A stretch of DNA of 64,000 nt, taken from assembly GCF_963966145.1 (NCBI RefSeq), contig NC_091050.1:5580001-5644000 (forward strand). The letters are read 5' to 3'. A program made the position numbers and the translations under genes. This DNA is from Tenebrio molitor. Its lineage: Eukaryota > Arthropoda > Insecta > Coleoptera > Tenebrionidae. The notes below the pieces were generated by a model. It was not told where the DNA came from. It saw nothing but the letters and a program-made list of their open reading frames with translations, and ran no database searches. This document shows, piece by piece, positions 38,691 through 49,068 of the stretch (its first letter is position 1; the number at the start of each line of letters is the position of its first letter).

Positions 38691-39838
38691 TTATTATATC
38701 TGCACTACAATCTGAAAATTATAACGAAAAAAGTAAATTGAATTACCTTTTCCCAAGTAATCCGTGTCATTTATCGTTGATATAGAAATGGTCAATTGTT
38801 GTTGTTTCGTTCCCATGTAATATGTATTCGTTTTTGTTATAAATTATCTATAAATGTGCATTCATCATTGTTCAAAATGTAGGTGAATTTGTTGTTACCT
38901 AAGCAACCTTTAAAGCTTTAGTGTTTTAAAGGCCCTTTTCCGCACGCATTTTAGTGTCAAAAACAGGTCAGGGATTATGATTCAGGTAAAAAAAAAATTG
39001 TTTTGTAATTACATATTATATTCATGATCAAATTTTGATACAGTTAACCTCTTCTTTACTGTAACAATTGACTCTTTTTTAATATACATAATAGAAAAAT
39101 TGATTAATTCGATTGGTTTTATTAGAAAATATTCTTTACTTGTTAATTTAATTTTTAAATATAATATGTAATATCGAATTAAACTGAAAAACGCTAGGTA
39201 CTAAAATGTTATAATCAAAACTGTAGTTACTTTTTGTTCTTACAATAATGAATGATAAAAAAATTTTATAGTACATTTCACACATGACGATTTTTTTGGT
39301 CTTTTTATATTTCTGGTTTTCGTAATATGTATTTGCATTTTAAATCATAACATGTCTAGGTATAATTTACTATATAAGTATCATAATGTTATTTTACGAC
39401 ACAAGATGGGAAATTTAGCCAACAAGGACGTAGATCGAACTGGACAACTCATCGAACATCGTACATACAATGTTTTATCTGCTATTAATTCTTTCTTACC
39501 TACCGTAAGAAATTATTACAAAAAACAAAATAATTACTAGTTTGGAAACATTTTAAGTTTCTATTACGTTTTTGCCACCACTGCTAACATTCAAACGATA
39601 CATGATACATGTACAACATACAGAAAGCATTTCCTCATACATCGAGATGGGAGCAAATACACTTATTGCAACTTTTATACCAACGAAATCACGAAAACAC
39701 TACAAACATTTCCTTTGCGTGACAATTTACTGAGTAGCGCGGTGAATGTCACTTTACTACACTAGTGAGATAAAGGATGTTATTAATTCAAATTACATAA
39801 TGTCATAAGTTTTGACATTATGTACTGATAAAAAGAAA
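38691..39838. other. Non-coding, left flank of the retrotransposon
   Basis: AT-rich sequence with no recognised gene. It ends at the TAAC target duplication (39839-39842) of the LTR element. Confidence 0.5.
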
Positions 39839-39842
39839 TAAC

Positions 39843-40098
39843 TAAAAGCAATACCCTTCTCAAGATAACAATTTTTAATTATCGGACGATTACAACAATT
39901 TTTAATCGACACATGAGGTGCACAATAATCAATTATTAGTTAGCACATCTCTTTCTCTAACGTCTCAAGCGTCTCAATTCGCACTGCTTCCCCTGTTCCC
40001 GTTTTCGATATTGCAAACCCATGCATTGGCGTTGACCTTCGTCTTGGGTTTCGAATATCCGCGGTGCTGTACAGGCTGACCGGTAAATGGCGCTAACA
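39843..40098 (-). repeat. 3' LTR
   Basis: 256 bp, read on the minus strand from TGTTAGCGCC to CTTTTA. I find no difference from the copy at 45020-45275. It starts with the canonical TG but ends in TA rather than CA. Confidence 0.92.
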
Positions 40099-40488
40099 GC
40101 TCGGCCACGCTCCATTTGCCCACGTCCTCGTGGAGTTACAGCACAGCATAGCTAAAACGAGAAAACAGGAAAAGTCAACGTTTCACTGTAAGATAAATAA
40201 TATTAGTGTTAGTACAACGTGTAATCAACGCGATGAGCTCATCAGTATCGTCTTAACGTATATGAATACAATCACTAACAGGTACAAGTGTCGTTTTCAC
40301 TCGTATATTGGGACAACGTATTTGTCAACATCGTTTTCGTTTTCGTATCAAAGGTGATGTATTCTCGTAAGCGTCCGGACATCGTATTCGATTAGCAACG
40401 TATTTGCTCAGCAACGTATTTGCTCAAACATTACGGGTACCCTCGTGTCAGGACAACGTTTTTGTCCTTGTACTTTTTCGTCATTGCC
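40099..40488 (-). other. Retrotransposon 3' untranslated segment
   Basis: Lies between the pol tail and the 3' LTR. It contains loose repeats of CAACGTATTTGCTCA-like and TCGTTTTCGT-like motifs. A clear polypurine tract next to the LTR was not evident. Confidence 0.5.
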
Positions 40489-40893
40489 CTATTGAGGCGA
40501 ATCAGGCACGTTTTGCCGAGACGTATTAAGCACGTTTTGCTCAGACGTATTAGGCACGTTTTGCCGAGACGTATTAAGCACGTTTTGCTCAGACGTATTA
40601 GGCACGTTTTGCCCAGACGTATTAGGCACGTTTTGCTGAGACGTATTAAGCACGTTTTGCTCAGACATATTAGGCACGTTTTGCCGAGACGTATTAAGCA
40701 CGTTTTGCTCAGACATATTAGGCACGTTTTGCCGAGACGTATTAAGCACGTTTTGCTCAGACATATTAGGCACGTTTTGCCGAGACGTATTAAGCACGTT
40801 TTGCTCAGACATATTAGGCACGTTTTGCCCAGTAGCATCACTGCTACTGTCGTCCGTGTCCGTCTCAGAATTCAAGTCGTATGGTTTCATCTT
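40489..40893 (-). pseudogene. Pol C-terminal tail with 8-residue repeats
   Basis: Frame open from just after the integrase ORF. It starts near residues DKMKPYDL, a motif found near the end of pol in this family, continues with an acidic serine-rich stretch, then about 14 copies of an 8-residue unit that alternates SEQNVLNT and SRQNVPNM-like forms, and stops after NVPDSPQ. It is shifted relative to integrase: the end of the integrase frame (RDLSQ, then stop) and this tail are out of phase, and family spacing suggests some residues are missing between them. The repeat has no stop codon in three frames, which creates long overlapping frames on both strands that are not genes. Confidence 0.6.
40500..40831. 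repeat. 24-bp tandem repeat, 14 copies
   Basis: CACG of the core CACGTTTTGC recurs at strict 24-nt spacing from 40507 to 40819. Units alternate between GTATTAAGCACGTTTTGCTC and GTATTAGGCACGTTTTGCCG, giving a 48-bp higher-order repeat. The length is a multiple of three, so coding phase is kept. Confidence 0.9.
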
Positions 40894-40895
40894 AT

Positions 40896-41765
40896 CTATT
40901 GAGACAGATCTCGTACCACAAACCGGTCCGAGTCCAGAACTTTTGTGATCTCGTAAAGACCACTATAGTGTTGCAACAACTTTTTACTTTTCCCGTCATT
41001 TGTCGGAATAACTTTTCGTATCAAAACATGCTGGCCCACCGTATAAGTAGGTGCAGCTCGTCGTTTCTTGTCGTAATGAGTCTTTTGTTGTGCCTGTTTT
41101 GCACTAATTCGTTTACCAATTTTAATACGTGTTGCCGGAAGGTCGTCATCCCGGGTTACTTCACACACCTCTGTGCTCAAAAAGGCATCGTTTGCTTGCC
41201 TGGGCTGGTATCCCCAGAGCAACTCGTATGGGGTTTTCCCAGTCGTTTTGTTTACCGTTGTATTTAAGCCCCATTGTATCGTACGTAGTGTTTCGTCCCA
41301 TTTTCGCTCATCATCCGTAGAGGCAGCTAGACAACTTAGAATCGTTCTATTATACCGTTCTGCTTGCCCGTTGGCTCGAGGTGTTGCCGTAGCATTGTGG
41401 TTAACTTTAATATTAAGCGTTTGGCAATAGCTGATAAAACGTTTACTGGTAAAGCAGCTTCCTCTATCACAAACAATTCGTTGTGCTACTCCAAACATAC
41501 TAAAAATCTCGTCTAGGTACGTTAACACTGGCCCTACTGACGTATTTCGTACTGCTTTAAGGAAAGCAAACTTCGTAAACCCGTCTATAGCCAGAATCAA
41601 ATGCGTGTTCTTTCTGGCGCTCGTGACAAATGGTCCTAAATGGTCTATATGTATCGTATGCATGGGTATGTCAAATTTTGGAATAGGGTGAAGAAAACCT
41701 GGCTGCTTCCCCGTGGGCTCCTTGTTGTACATACATGCTAAACAGCAGGAGACATAACGTTTAAC
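40896..41765 (-). pseudogene. Integrase of the Ty3/gypsy element
   Basis: Encodes the second half of the HHCC zinc-binding module (CCLAC) and the DDE core: HIDHLGPF, IVCDRGSCF and NGQAERYNRT, followed by a C-terminal domain ending RDLSQ. The first half of the HHCC module (HHDNVGH) is at the end of the preceding frame. An apparently extra A in a run of seven A (about 41772-41778) puts the two frames out of phase, so integrase is not translated from this copy unless the base is a sequencing error. Confidence 0.85.
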
Positions 41766-42990
41766 GTATTTTTTTCATTTTTGGAAACCAATATTTTCCT
41801 TTGATTAGTTCCAGCGTTTTCTCGGCACCAAAATGTCCGACGTTATCGTGATGGAAAAAAACAATTTGACTACGTGCAGTCTTGGGCACAACCCACCTTT
41901 CACCTGTTGGTGTTACTTTAAAAATTCGGTTCTGCTTTAGTACATACTCTGAATGTATGCGCTTGTCCTCGTTATCCTCTGGTTGTCGGGATAAGACAGC
42001 ATGTATGTGTTTGCACAATTCGTCCGTTAGTTGAGCAGCCAGAACCCAGTCGTCTTCGTTGATGCTCATGTGGTGCACGTAAAATTCATTTTCGTGATCG
42101 TTTATTTCCTTTTGTAAACTATTCCTACTCAAAGCGTCCACGTGTGCCATCTTCTGACCGGCTCTGTACTCAACACTAAAGTCGTATTCCTGTGTCAGCA
42201 GCCACCATCGTCCCACTCTCGGAATGAGATCTCTTTTGGTCATCGTGGTTCGTACAGCGTTACAGTCAGTCACCACCGTAAAGTGGATTCCTAACAGGTA
42301 GATACGGAATCGTCTCATAGGGTCGACCACAGCAAGGGTCTCCAACTCATACGAATGGTACTTTTCCTCTATCTTGCTTGTCTGCCTACTAAAATAACAA
42401 ATTGGTCTTAGCGTCTGATCTTGTTGTCGTTGTAACAAAATCCCGCCTATACCATGTTTAGATGCATCAGTGTGCAGCTCCGTATGAGCATCTCGATTGT
42501 ACAGAGCTAACACCGGGCGTTCCACTAATCGTTGTTTCAGGAATCGAAAAGCTTCTTCTTGTTCTTCTCCCCAAATAAACAGCATGTTGGCCTTCGTGAG
42601 TTTCGTAAGTGGTTTGGCTTTGGTGGCGAAATTCTTTATGAATCTCCGGAAATAGGAGGTTAACCCTATGAACTGCCTTATTTCGTGTACATTGGTTGGC
42701 CTTGGGTACTCGCTTACTGCTTTAGTCTTCGCTCGTCCAGGTTGTATGCCCTCCATATTCAATTCGTGACCTAAATATTCTAACTGATTGTGGACAAATT
42801 GACATTTTGACAAACGAAATGTCATCCCTGCGTCTCTGAATAGAGTGAACACTTGTCGTTAAGTTCAATATGCATTTCTGAAATGGTCGTTTTACCTAGT
42901 TCGCTAGTATCGGAAGCAAAACAGTCTAGAAATTCGTTTAGTAATTGCAAAACCTGGAACCGTTCGCGTTCTGTCAGAGTTGATTCGTAA
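41761..42990 (-). pseudogene. RT remnant and RNase H of the Ty3/gypsy element
   Basis: A short N-terminal RT remnant (about 42990-42856, residues ending MHIELNDK) sits in the -1 frame relative to gag-protease. It is joined out of frame to the RT thumb/connection (FTLFRDAGMTF, then LEYLGH), followed by RNase H (LHTDASKHGIGG, SYELETLAVV, VDALSR). The fingers and palm, including the YxDD active site, are absent. From family spacing I estimate about 190 residues lost (inference). The junction is near 42856, within AAGTGTTCAC. This copy cannot make active RT. Confidence 0.88.
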
Positions 42991-44698
42991 CATCGTCCAC
43001 GAGAAACGGTTGCAAGTTACATGGAGTAATAGAAAAATTGCTCACCTCGTTTGTAGAGCTCTCCAACTTACATGGAAGTCCTCGAACCAACAATTGCCCT
43101 CGACTGAATACCAAGTTGCTATCTGCTGCATTGCGGACCGAGATCACTCCTCCTGTGGACGTAATGCAGCCTGGGATGCTGTACTCGTGGTTCGGCTGTT
43201 GCCTCGTAGTGGCTTCTACGTAGACGTCACCATCGTAGGTCTCCGGGCTGTAGTCCTCGATGAATCCAATCATATGTGAGGGAATTACTACGTCCTCCTT
43301 TGACCTCAAGGCAACTTTTCGCGAGGGTAGGTCGTCTAACCCTGGTAAAGCAGCCAAATGTTTGTCGAAGAGTCTGATTTGATTATCGCGCAACACCATG
43401 GTTACACCGGCACGATTTAAAATTGTTTGCCCGATAATAACCGGCACACTTTGCACGCGATCTTCGACAATACTTGCTGTCACTTTGGCCGTGATGAGGT
43501 CCACCGTTAATGTAACTTCTGCTTCCCCCAACGCGGGTGTAACTCCTCCTGCATAACCTCTGATAAGCTGTGTTGATGGTCTTTGCTCAAACTGTAGTTC
43601 TATAGCGGTTGTCTTACGAAGCGTTACAATACTACAACCTGTGTCAATGTACCCTTTCAGGGGTTTGCCATTTATTGCACACCCAACAAAATAGCAATCC
43701 TGAGTGTCGCTGGGGCACAGCAGCCTTACACTAGGACCTGACGTCTTGTGTCGTCTACATTTGCCAGCTTCGTGACCTAGTAATTTGCAGTTGCCACACT
43801 CGACTCTTGGTTTGGGACATTTACCCGCAACGTGTCCGGGTTCGTGGCAATTATAACACCGGAGTATTCGTTTCTCTGTTGAATCGCTATCATTCCGTTT
43901 ATTCGTACTCGGGCTCATTTTGGTTCCCAACCTCCTACGATCAAAACCTTTGCCTCGCCTATTGGCAACTTTCGTTTCGTTATCTGCGACTTCCGCGACT
44001 AATGTGGAAAGATATTCAGTGTACAACTCTTCAGGGGTTTCATAACATCCCGCTTTAGCCCCGTTTCGGAGCGTGCGATCACTTAATCCGTCAATGAGAC
44101 AAGAAACTGCGTGTTTGCCTGTGATGTTGCAGGCCTGTAATAAATTCATTTTTCCAAAATAATATTGCGTCATGCTTTCGTGGAATTGTTTTTCTCTATT
44201 GAGAAGCTGTCGTAACGTAGCAGCAAAATCATGATGATCGGGAAACGTTTTGACTAATAACGCTTTCCACTCGTCCCACGTGTGGGTGTATGTCGTCAAA
44301 TTATCGTACCATGTACGTGCTAGTCCTGTCAACCGATTCTGCATTAATTGTATTGTGGTATTCTCATCCCACTTGTTGACTCTAGCCAATTGATCAATCT
44401 TATCTACCCATTTTACCGAAGATTGGTTAGGTTTACCGGGCAAAAATTCCGGAATGCAATCGCTTTTGACCGCCATGCGAACAACGTGTTGACTATTTTC
44501 ACTAGAGTGCGACTCGCGTCTTATTAATCTATCTACAAGCGCTTCTAATTTTCTCAGCCGAACATCCCCATCTGAATTTCTCGTCCAGTCACAAGAGCGT
44601 TCGTCAAGACAATCATAACTGGAGTTCCGTCTCGTCCGTCGATCAAACGGCCCTTTTTCGCGTCGTTTGGATGAGCTGATTTTTCGATCTTTTCCCAC
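42974..44698 (-). CDS. Gag with zinc knuckles and aspartic protease
   Basis: One open frame of 574 codons. A Retrotrans_gag capsid-like region (about residues 80-230) includes WVDKIDQLARVNKW and ARTWYDNL. Two CCHC knuckles follow (CYNCHEPGHVAGKC and CGNCKLLGHEAGKC), then an aspartic protease with active-site DTGCS and a downstream VIIGQ. The first codon of the open frame is GTG and an in-frame TAA lies just upstream. The first in-frame ATG is about 75 codons in (MAVKSD), so either translation starts there or the original start is lost. RT lies in the -1 frame at the 3' end. Confidence 0.88.
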   Translation of the reverse strand: MGKDRKISSSKRREKGPFDRRTRRNSSYDCLDERSCDWTRNSDGDVRLRKLEALVDRLIRRESHSSENSQHVVRMAVKSDCIPEFLPGKPNQSSVKWVDKIDQLARVNKWDENTTIQLMQNRLTGLARTWYDNLTTYTHTWDEWKALLVKTFPDHHDFAATLRQLLNREKQFHESMTQYYFGKMNLLQACNITGKHAVSCLIDGLSDRTLRNGAKAGCYETPEELYTEYLSTLVAEVADNETKVANRRGKGFDRRRLGTKMSPSTNKRNDSDSTEKRILRCYNCHEPGHVAGKCPKPRVECGNCKLLGHEAGKCRRHKTSGPSVRLLCPSDTQDCYFVGCAINGKPLKGYIDTGCSIVTLRKTTAIELQFEQRPSTQLIRGYAGGVTPALGEAEVTLTVDLITAKVTASIVEDRVQSVPVIIGQTILNRAGVTMVLRDNQIRLFDKHLAALPGLDDLPSRKVALRSKEDVVIPSHMIGFIEDYSPETYDGDVYVEATTRQQPNHEYSIPGCITSTGGVISVRNAADSNLVFSRGQLLVRGLPCKLESSTNEVSNFSITPCNLQPFLVDDVTNQL

Positions 44699-45019
44699 TT
44701 TCTTTTCTTAATTATAATCGCCTTGCGTAAATAAACACTTTATGCGAACGTATGGTAAAAGTCACCGTCACTGTTCCAATTCGATAAGACACAATATTGC
44801 GCAAGAGTGCGACAACGTAAAATGCACTAACTTGATATTTTTAATAGCCCCGTCGGGCAAGTGCGGCTTAAAAAAAGTACTCACAGTTTGTCCGTACTTG
44901 GTGACATCGAGGAAATCATACACAAATCACAAACACCGTTTTTCGTTACTTCAATTTCAAAAATTCGCAAAATTCGCGACTTTGCGGTCGGGCAGGTTTG
45001 TGTTATCCCACCGCTGCTC
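44699..45019 (-). other. Retrotransposon 5' leader
   Basis: Between the 5' LTR and gag. On the minus strand the first bases after the LTR include TGGGATAACAC, which may form part of a primer-binding site. I could not match it to a specific tRNA. Confidence 0.45.
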
Positions 45020-45275
45020 TAAAAGCAATACCCTTCTCAAGATAACAATTTTTAATTATCGGACGATTACAACAATTTTTAATCGACACATGAGGTGCAC
45101 AATAATCAATTATTAGTTAGCACATCTCTTTCTCTAACGTCTCAAGCGTCTCAATTCGCACTGCTTCCCCTGTTCCCGTTTTCGATATTGCAAACCCATG
45201 CATTGGCGTTGACCTTCGTCTTGGGTTTCGAATATCCGCGGTGCTGTACAGGCTGACCGGTAAATGGCGCTAACA
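45020..45275 (-). repeat. 5' LTR
   Basis: 256 bp, apparently identical to the copy at 39843-40098. It would drive transcription of the element toward lower coordinates. TAAC follows at 45276-45279. Confidence 0.92.
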
Positions 45276-45279
45276 TAAC

Positions 45280-46343
45280 AATTTTTATTATTTGTTTATC
45301 CTGTTAAATCTAGTAAAATTGGAAAATTGCAATAAGAACAATATTTATTTAAAATTTGAACGCAATTTTTTAAGTTATGAACGATTTGCAAAATCACTAA
45401 TAATGTTAGTATGTATTATTTTTATTATTCTTATAGATTACTCTTCGATGCCTTCAGTTTGTTAAATACAGCTAGCTGACTAAAAAGACAGTGATACCTA
45501 ATGATAATACGAAAATCATTCTTATTCATGGAATTTATGCAATAGCAGTAACTGAAGGTACAGCTGTAAAAGCCCAAATCCAATTTTAGTAAAGTACCAT
45601 TATTATCAAAAATAAATCTCAATAGAGTTCTGTTTGTCTGGCAGGAATCCGACTTCATGAAGAAACCTGGTTTAACTGGGAGTGAAAATTTAGGTCAAAT
45701 ACGTCACTTGCATACATAAATATCATTAACATTAGTGAAAACAAAACACGCTTTACCTTCGTCTCGGCCAGATAATTAAAACTGAAACATTTCATAAATG
45801 CTATATTTTTACGCATTTCAATTATGGTAGGTACTTTGTAATTAAAAGTATATTGCGTGCAGACTATTTATTTTGTAACGCAATTAATTAATATTAGCTT
45901 AGTTGCTTAGTAGTATGTAGTAGTAAGTAATTTAGTTGCACATTGCACTTCCATATTTTTGATATTAAGTACCACGACCTGTTCTCACCTACAGTGATTT
46001 ATTTTTTTATTTACGATTAATTTAATTCAGAGCGAAGAGTAACTATCTCCTTTATTATTAAATGTTAAATGGGAGTAGATATGCTGATGGGGTCGAAAAA
46101 TCGTGTTGGACGAAAGATTAGATTATGACTGTACTATGCTCAAAACATAAAGAAATGTTAGTAATTGTAATGCAAGCCTGGAAAAGGATCGTATGATTAC
46201 ATCACCCGCTATCACTCGTAATCCAAGTTTCATACTCCTTTTGCAATAGCCCTTTCGCACGTACCTATATTACATATTCTTTTTTCCATGACGTTTCTAT
46301 GACTACGACAGAGAATGAAAAATGTCGTTTTAAAAAATATTAA
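45280..46343. other. Non-coding spacer between two transposons
   Basis: AT-rich sequence. The minus-strand frame 45431-45658 has no recognised domain. TAA at 46341-46343 is the target duplication of the Harbinger relic. Confidence 0.45.
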
Positions 46344-46655
46344 TGGCCGGTTGCACCGCATTTTCGTTAATCATGTATTAACTAAAACGAGATTTAAACT
46401 TAATGGTGTATTAAAATTTGTTTCATTGCACCGCATATTTTAAAGTCTGTTTAAGTAAACATGATTAATTAATTAATTTAAACAAAAATCATCGAATTGT
46501 AAACAAACCCCTTGACAACGGAAGAAGAATTTCGCTGGAGGCGCTACTATTTGACAGTTTCAAAGTTGACAATTTGAAGAAAAAGTGGAAAAAGTCGGAG
46601 TAAATCGTAAACAAATTGTGAGAAGTTCGAAAAGTAACGATTTCCATTTTGTAAA

Positions 46656-47035
46656 ATGATGAAAAACCAGGCAAAAAAGAAGAGAAAACGCTGTCCGAAT
46701 TATCCCCCGGAGGAAAAAACGCTTCTTTTGAGTATTGTACATAAGAACATAAGTACAAGAGTATCATAGCGAATCAAAAAACAGACGTGGTTAGTTCGGA
46801 GGAAAAAATTAAGTGTTGGTAGATTTTTTTTTAAACTGTGTCCAACAAATAAGAAAAACGGCTGCTGAAGAAAAAAAGGAAACACACAAGACTGGTGGAG
46901 GATTGATTTTGAGCATCATTAACAAAAAAACTGCATAAGGACTTACAAATGAGTTTGATTGTGATGCTACATTGGAACCAGCGGAATCAGAAGTAAATAA
47001 AATTAAAGTAAAATGTACTTTTGTTGCGAAATATC
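46656..47035 (+). pseudogene. Broken Myb/SANT-like Harbinger accessory gene
   Basis: Starts MMKNQAKKKRKRCPNYPP, continues EEKTLLLSIV, and stops at 46767. The family signature then resumes in other frames: ANQKTDVVS just after the stop, and AEEKKETHKTGGG around 46866-46903. This pattern matches the Myb/SANT-like (MSANTD) protein that helps Harbinger transposase reach the nucleus and bind DNA. At least two frameshifts or stops are present. Confidence 0.65.
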
Positions 47036-47042
47036 TTACAAC

Positions 47043-47276
47043 TTACGTTGTATCTGCAGCAAATTCTATTTCCTCTTCAATTAAAATCAAAAAATGTAAA
47101 ACACTTGCTTTTATGAGATTGAACCTCGAATAAAATGTTAATTTATCCAGTCCATGAAAACGGTCAGACCTTGTGTACTGGAACCGTGGAAAACCAAAAT
47201 CTATAATCTCCAAAATGTATAACTCGTCCTCCAAGAAATCATCAAAATCTTCCATGTTGTGTAAATTTGAAGTCAC
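47043..47276 (-). pseudogene. Harbinger transposase N-terminal fragment
   Basis: The 77-codon frame contains MEDFDDFLEDEL, FPRFQYTRSD and FHGLDKLTFYSRFNLIKASV, which resemble the N-terminus of HARBI1-like transposases. The rest, including the catalytic DDE domain, is absent from the element. Confidence 0.65.
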
Positions 47277-47448
47277 ATTGACATTAATGACATTACATAA
47301 ACTCTATTTAAGGGTTAATTCGCCGATTTTGGCTTCTTTAGTAAACAAAGATTAAAGGTTATTTAAAGTGTGTTGCAAACAAACTTGTCAAATTAAATAA
47401 TACTTAAAGTTAATCACTGGATTAAAAGTGCGGTGCAACCGGCCATAA

Positions 47449-48686
47449 GTTATTAAACTTTCTTAATATTTACTTACATTAATTATTATTATGATTTAAA
47501 TTTACAAATTGCACTAACACATGTTAAGCAAACAGCGAACTATCTTCACTCGTTTCCCGCTTAAAATTCAACTACATAATTGTCTTTGGTATGTTTGGGT
47601 AAAATCCGTAATTCAAAAAATAGTACACGCACATGAGCGAGTGCTCATTAGGTGTTTATAACAAATCTCTAAAATTAGACAAATTTAAGCCTTCGGATTT
47701 CATTTCTCCAACTTTTTCCCAAACTGTTATGAAGCACTTACCGACCTAAAGAAAGTAAAACGGTGTGGATCCTGAGTCTTAAAGTCCGGATCCAAAGTTC
47801 TTTTTGTCCGTGGTCCTGCGTCCGTATAGTGAGTGGAGTAATCCGGATAAATCAGAGTTTGGACAAGGTGATGGTGCCGATGGACAGCGATCACGACTCC
47901 CAGAGCTCTAGGGTGAAGTCGGTGTAAGCTGTGACACAAAGGGCTTCACTTTTAAAGTTTTCGGTTTCGATTGAGGAGAAATTCTTGCCGGTTACGATAT
48001 TTAAAGGATATGTGGAAGATCTGAACATGCGTTTGGTTGTTCTGGGTTCGAAAGGTGTACATTTTTTGAAGGTAGACAAGGCGATCTTCGACGAGGGTAG
48101 TACCGGTGCTTTGATGGACGAGGTTGCTTAAGTGCCTGCCCAAAAGTCTCTGTTAAACGAAGATTTGTTTAAGAAAACTGGACTGGAGTGAGTCATAAAT
48201 AGGGTCTCGATACTTGACAATGGAGCGAATGAAAGATGTTATAGGTGTGACAACGTATCTTGAGGGCGCAGCCTCGGAAGACCTCCGCGGATGCGAAATA
48301 GAAGGTTCTCGTGATTGAGTCTTCTTGTGAGTTTGTTGGACGTCAAAGTTTATTTAGGTTGGCATTCCGGACGAAATCCGTTTGAAGTTTCTAGATGGGG
48401 TTGATTTTTTTTTATTCACTCCCCATAATTATGTCTTTGCGCAATCATCGGTGAAAATATTCTGACCATAATGCTGTTCTTCTTGGGGCGAGATAATTAT
48501 TAATTACTTCAAAATGTTTCAAAAAATACAAATAAGTAAGTATAAATTTGTTGCTTCAAGGAAAACAATTTACTTGTAGTGAAAAGTGATTTCCGTAATG
48601 CAGCAGTCAAAACTGTTTACAAATGCATTTTTTCACTCTTTGGATTATGACGAAATATATTAATTTATAAGTACAATTTACAGTAA
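47449..48686. other. Unidentified region with overlapping frames
   Basis: Between 47730 and 48145 the sequence is less AT-rich and has open frames on both strands (for example 47931-48131 + and 48143-47952 -). I recognise no domain in any of them. It may be an eroded retroelement or an old exon, but nothing supports a function. Confidence 0.3.
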
Positions 48687-49068
48687 TACAGGGTGTTAGG
48701 TAAATGTCCTGCCAAACTGTAAAGAGAGCATCAGGATGCTGATCAGATTCAAAAAGTCCTCGGTCGTTTTTAGCTCAGCTGAACAGTTCATTTTAAATCT
48801 GTTGACAAAAAAAGTACACCAACTCATTGAGAACCACTGAAAATTGTATTATTGCAGTCACTACTACCGTAAAAAATGTTTAGTAATATCCTTGGAAACG
48901 AAACCTTTTCTTGATTGTGAATCTCAAACGATGGGGTACATTTTTTCAGTACCCCATTTTGAACGAAATTAGCATCCAAATAAAAAATGGTAGAAAAAAA
49001 AATGTACCCAGTTTTGCCTGATAATGAACTGCTTACATTTTGGCAGATCATTTACCTAACACCCTGTA
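48687..49068. mobile_element. MITE with 30-bp terminal repeats
   Basis: About 382 bp. Both ends read inward as TACAGGGTGTTAGGTAAATG, two variable bases, then CTGCCAAA. TA is part of the ends or the target duplication. No coding frame. Superfamily not assigned. Confidence 0.75.

Larger units (their letters stand above)
39843..45275 (-). mobile_element. Ty3/gypsy LTR retrotransposon, young but RT-deleted
   Basis: Complete element in minus orientation: LTR, gag with two CCHC knuckles and a DTG protease, a remnant of RT, RNase H, integrase, a repeat-bearing pol tail, LTR. The order PR-RT-RNase H-IN defines Ty3/gypsy. TAAC is duplicated at 39839-39842 and 45276-45279. The two 256-bp LTRs read as identical, pointing to a recent insertion. 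Even so, the palm and active site of RT are missing, a single-base frameshift separates RNase H from integrase, and another break lies after integrase. It therefore probably moved with enzymes supplied by an intact relative (inference). Confidence 0.92.
46344..47445. mobile_element. PIF/Harbinger transposon relic
   Basis: 1,102 bp with terminal repeats TGGCCGGTTGCACCGCA and TGCGGTGCAACCGGCCA, flanked by TAA on each side (46341-46343 and 47446-47448), the TWA duplication of Harbinger elements. It contains broken pieces of both proteins that Harbinger elements carry: a Myb/SANT-like DNA-binding protein on the plus strand and the transposase N-terminus on the minus strand. The DDE catalytic part is missing, so it cannot move by itself. 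Confidence 0.82.

Noticed and set aside
40500..40831. CRISPR-like array
   Set aside because: The units are contiguous with no unique spacers, and the repeat lies in a eukaryotic retrotransposon.
40420..40902. 160-codon plus-strand frame and two minus-strand frames over the tandem repeat
   Set aside because: A 24-bp repeat without stops opens several frames at once. Only the minus-strand frame continuing from the DKMKPYDL motif has family support.
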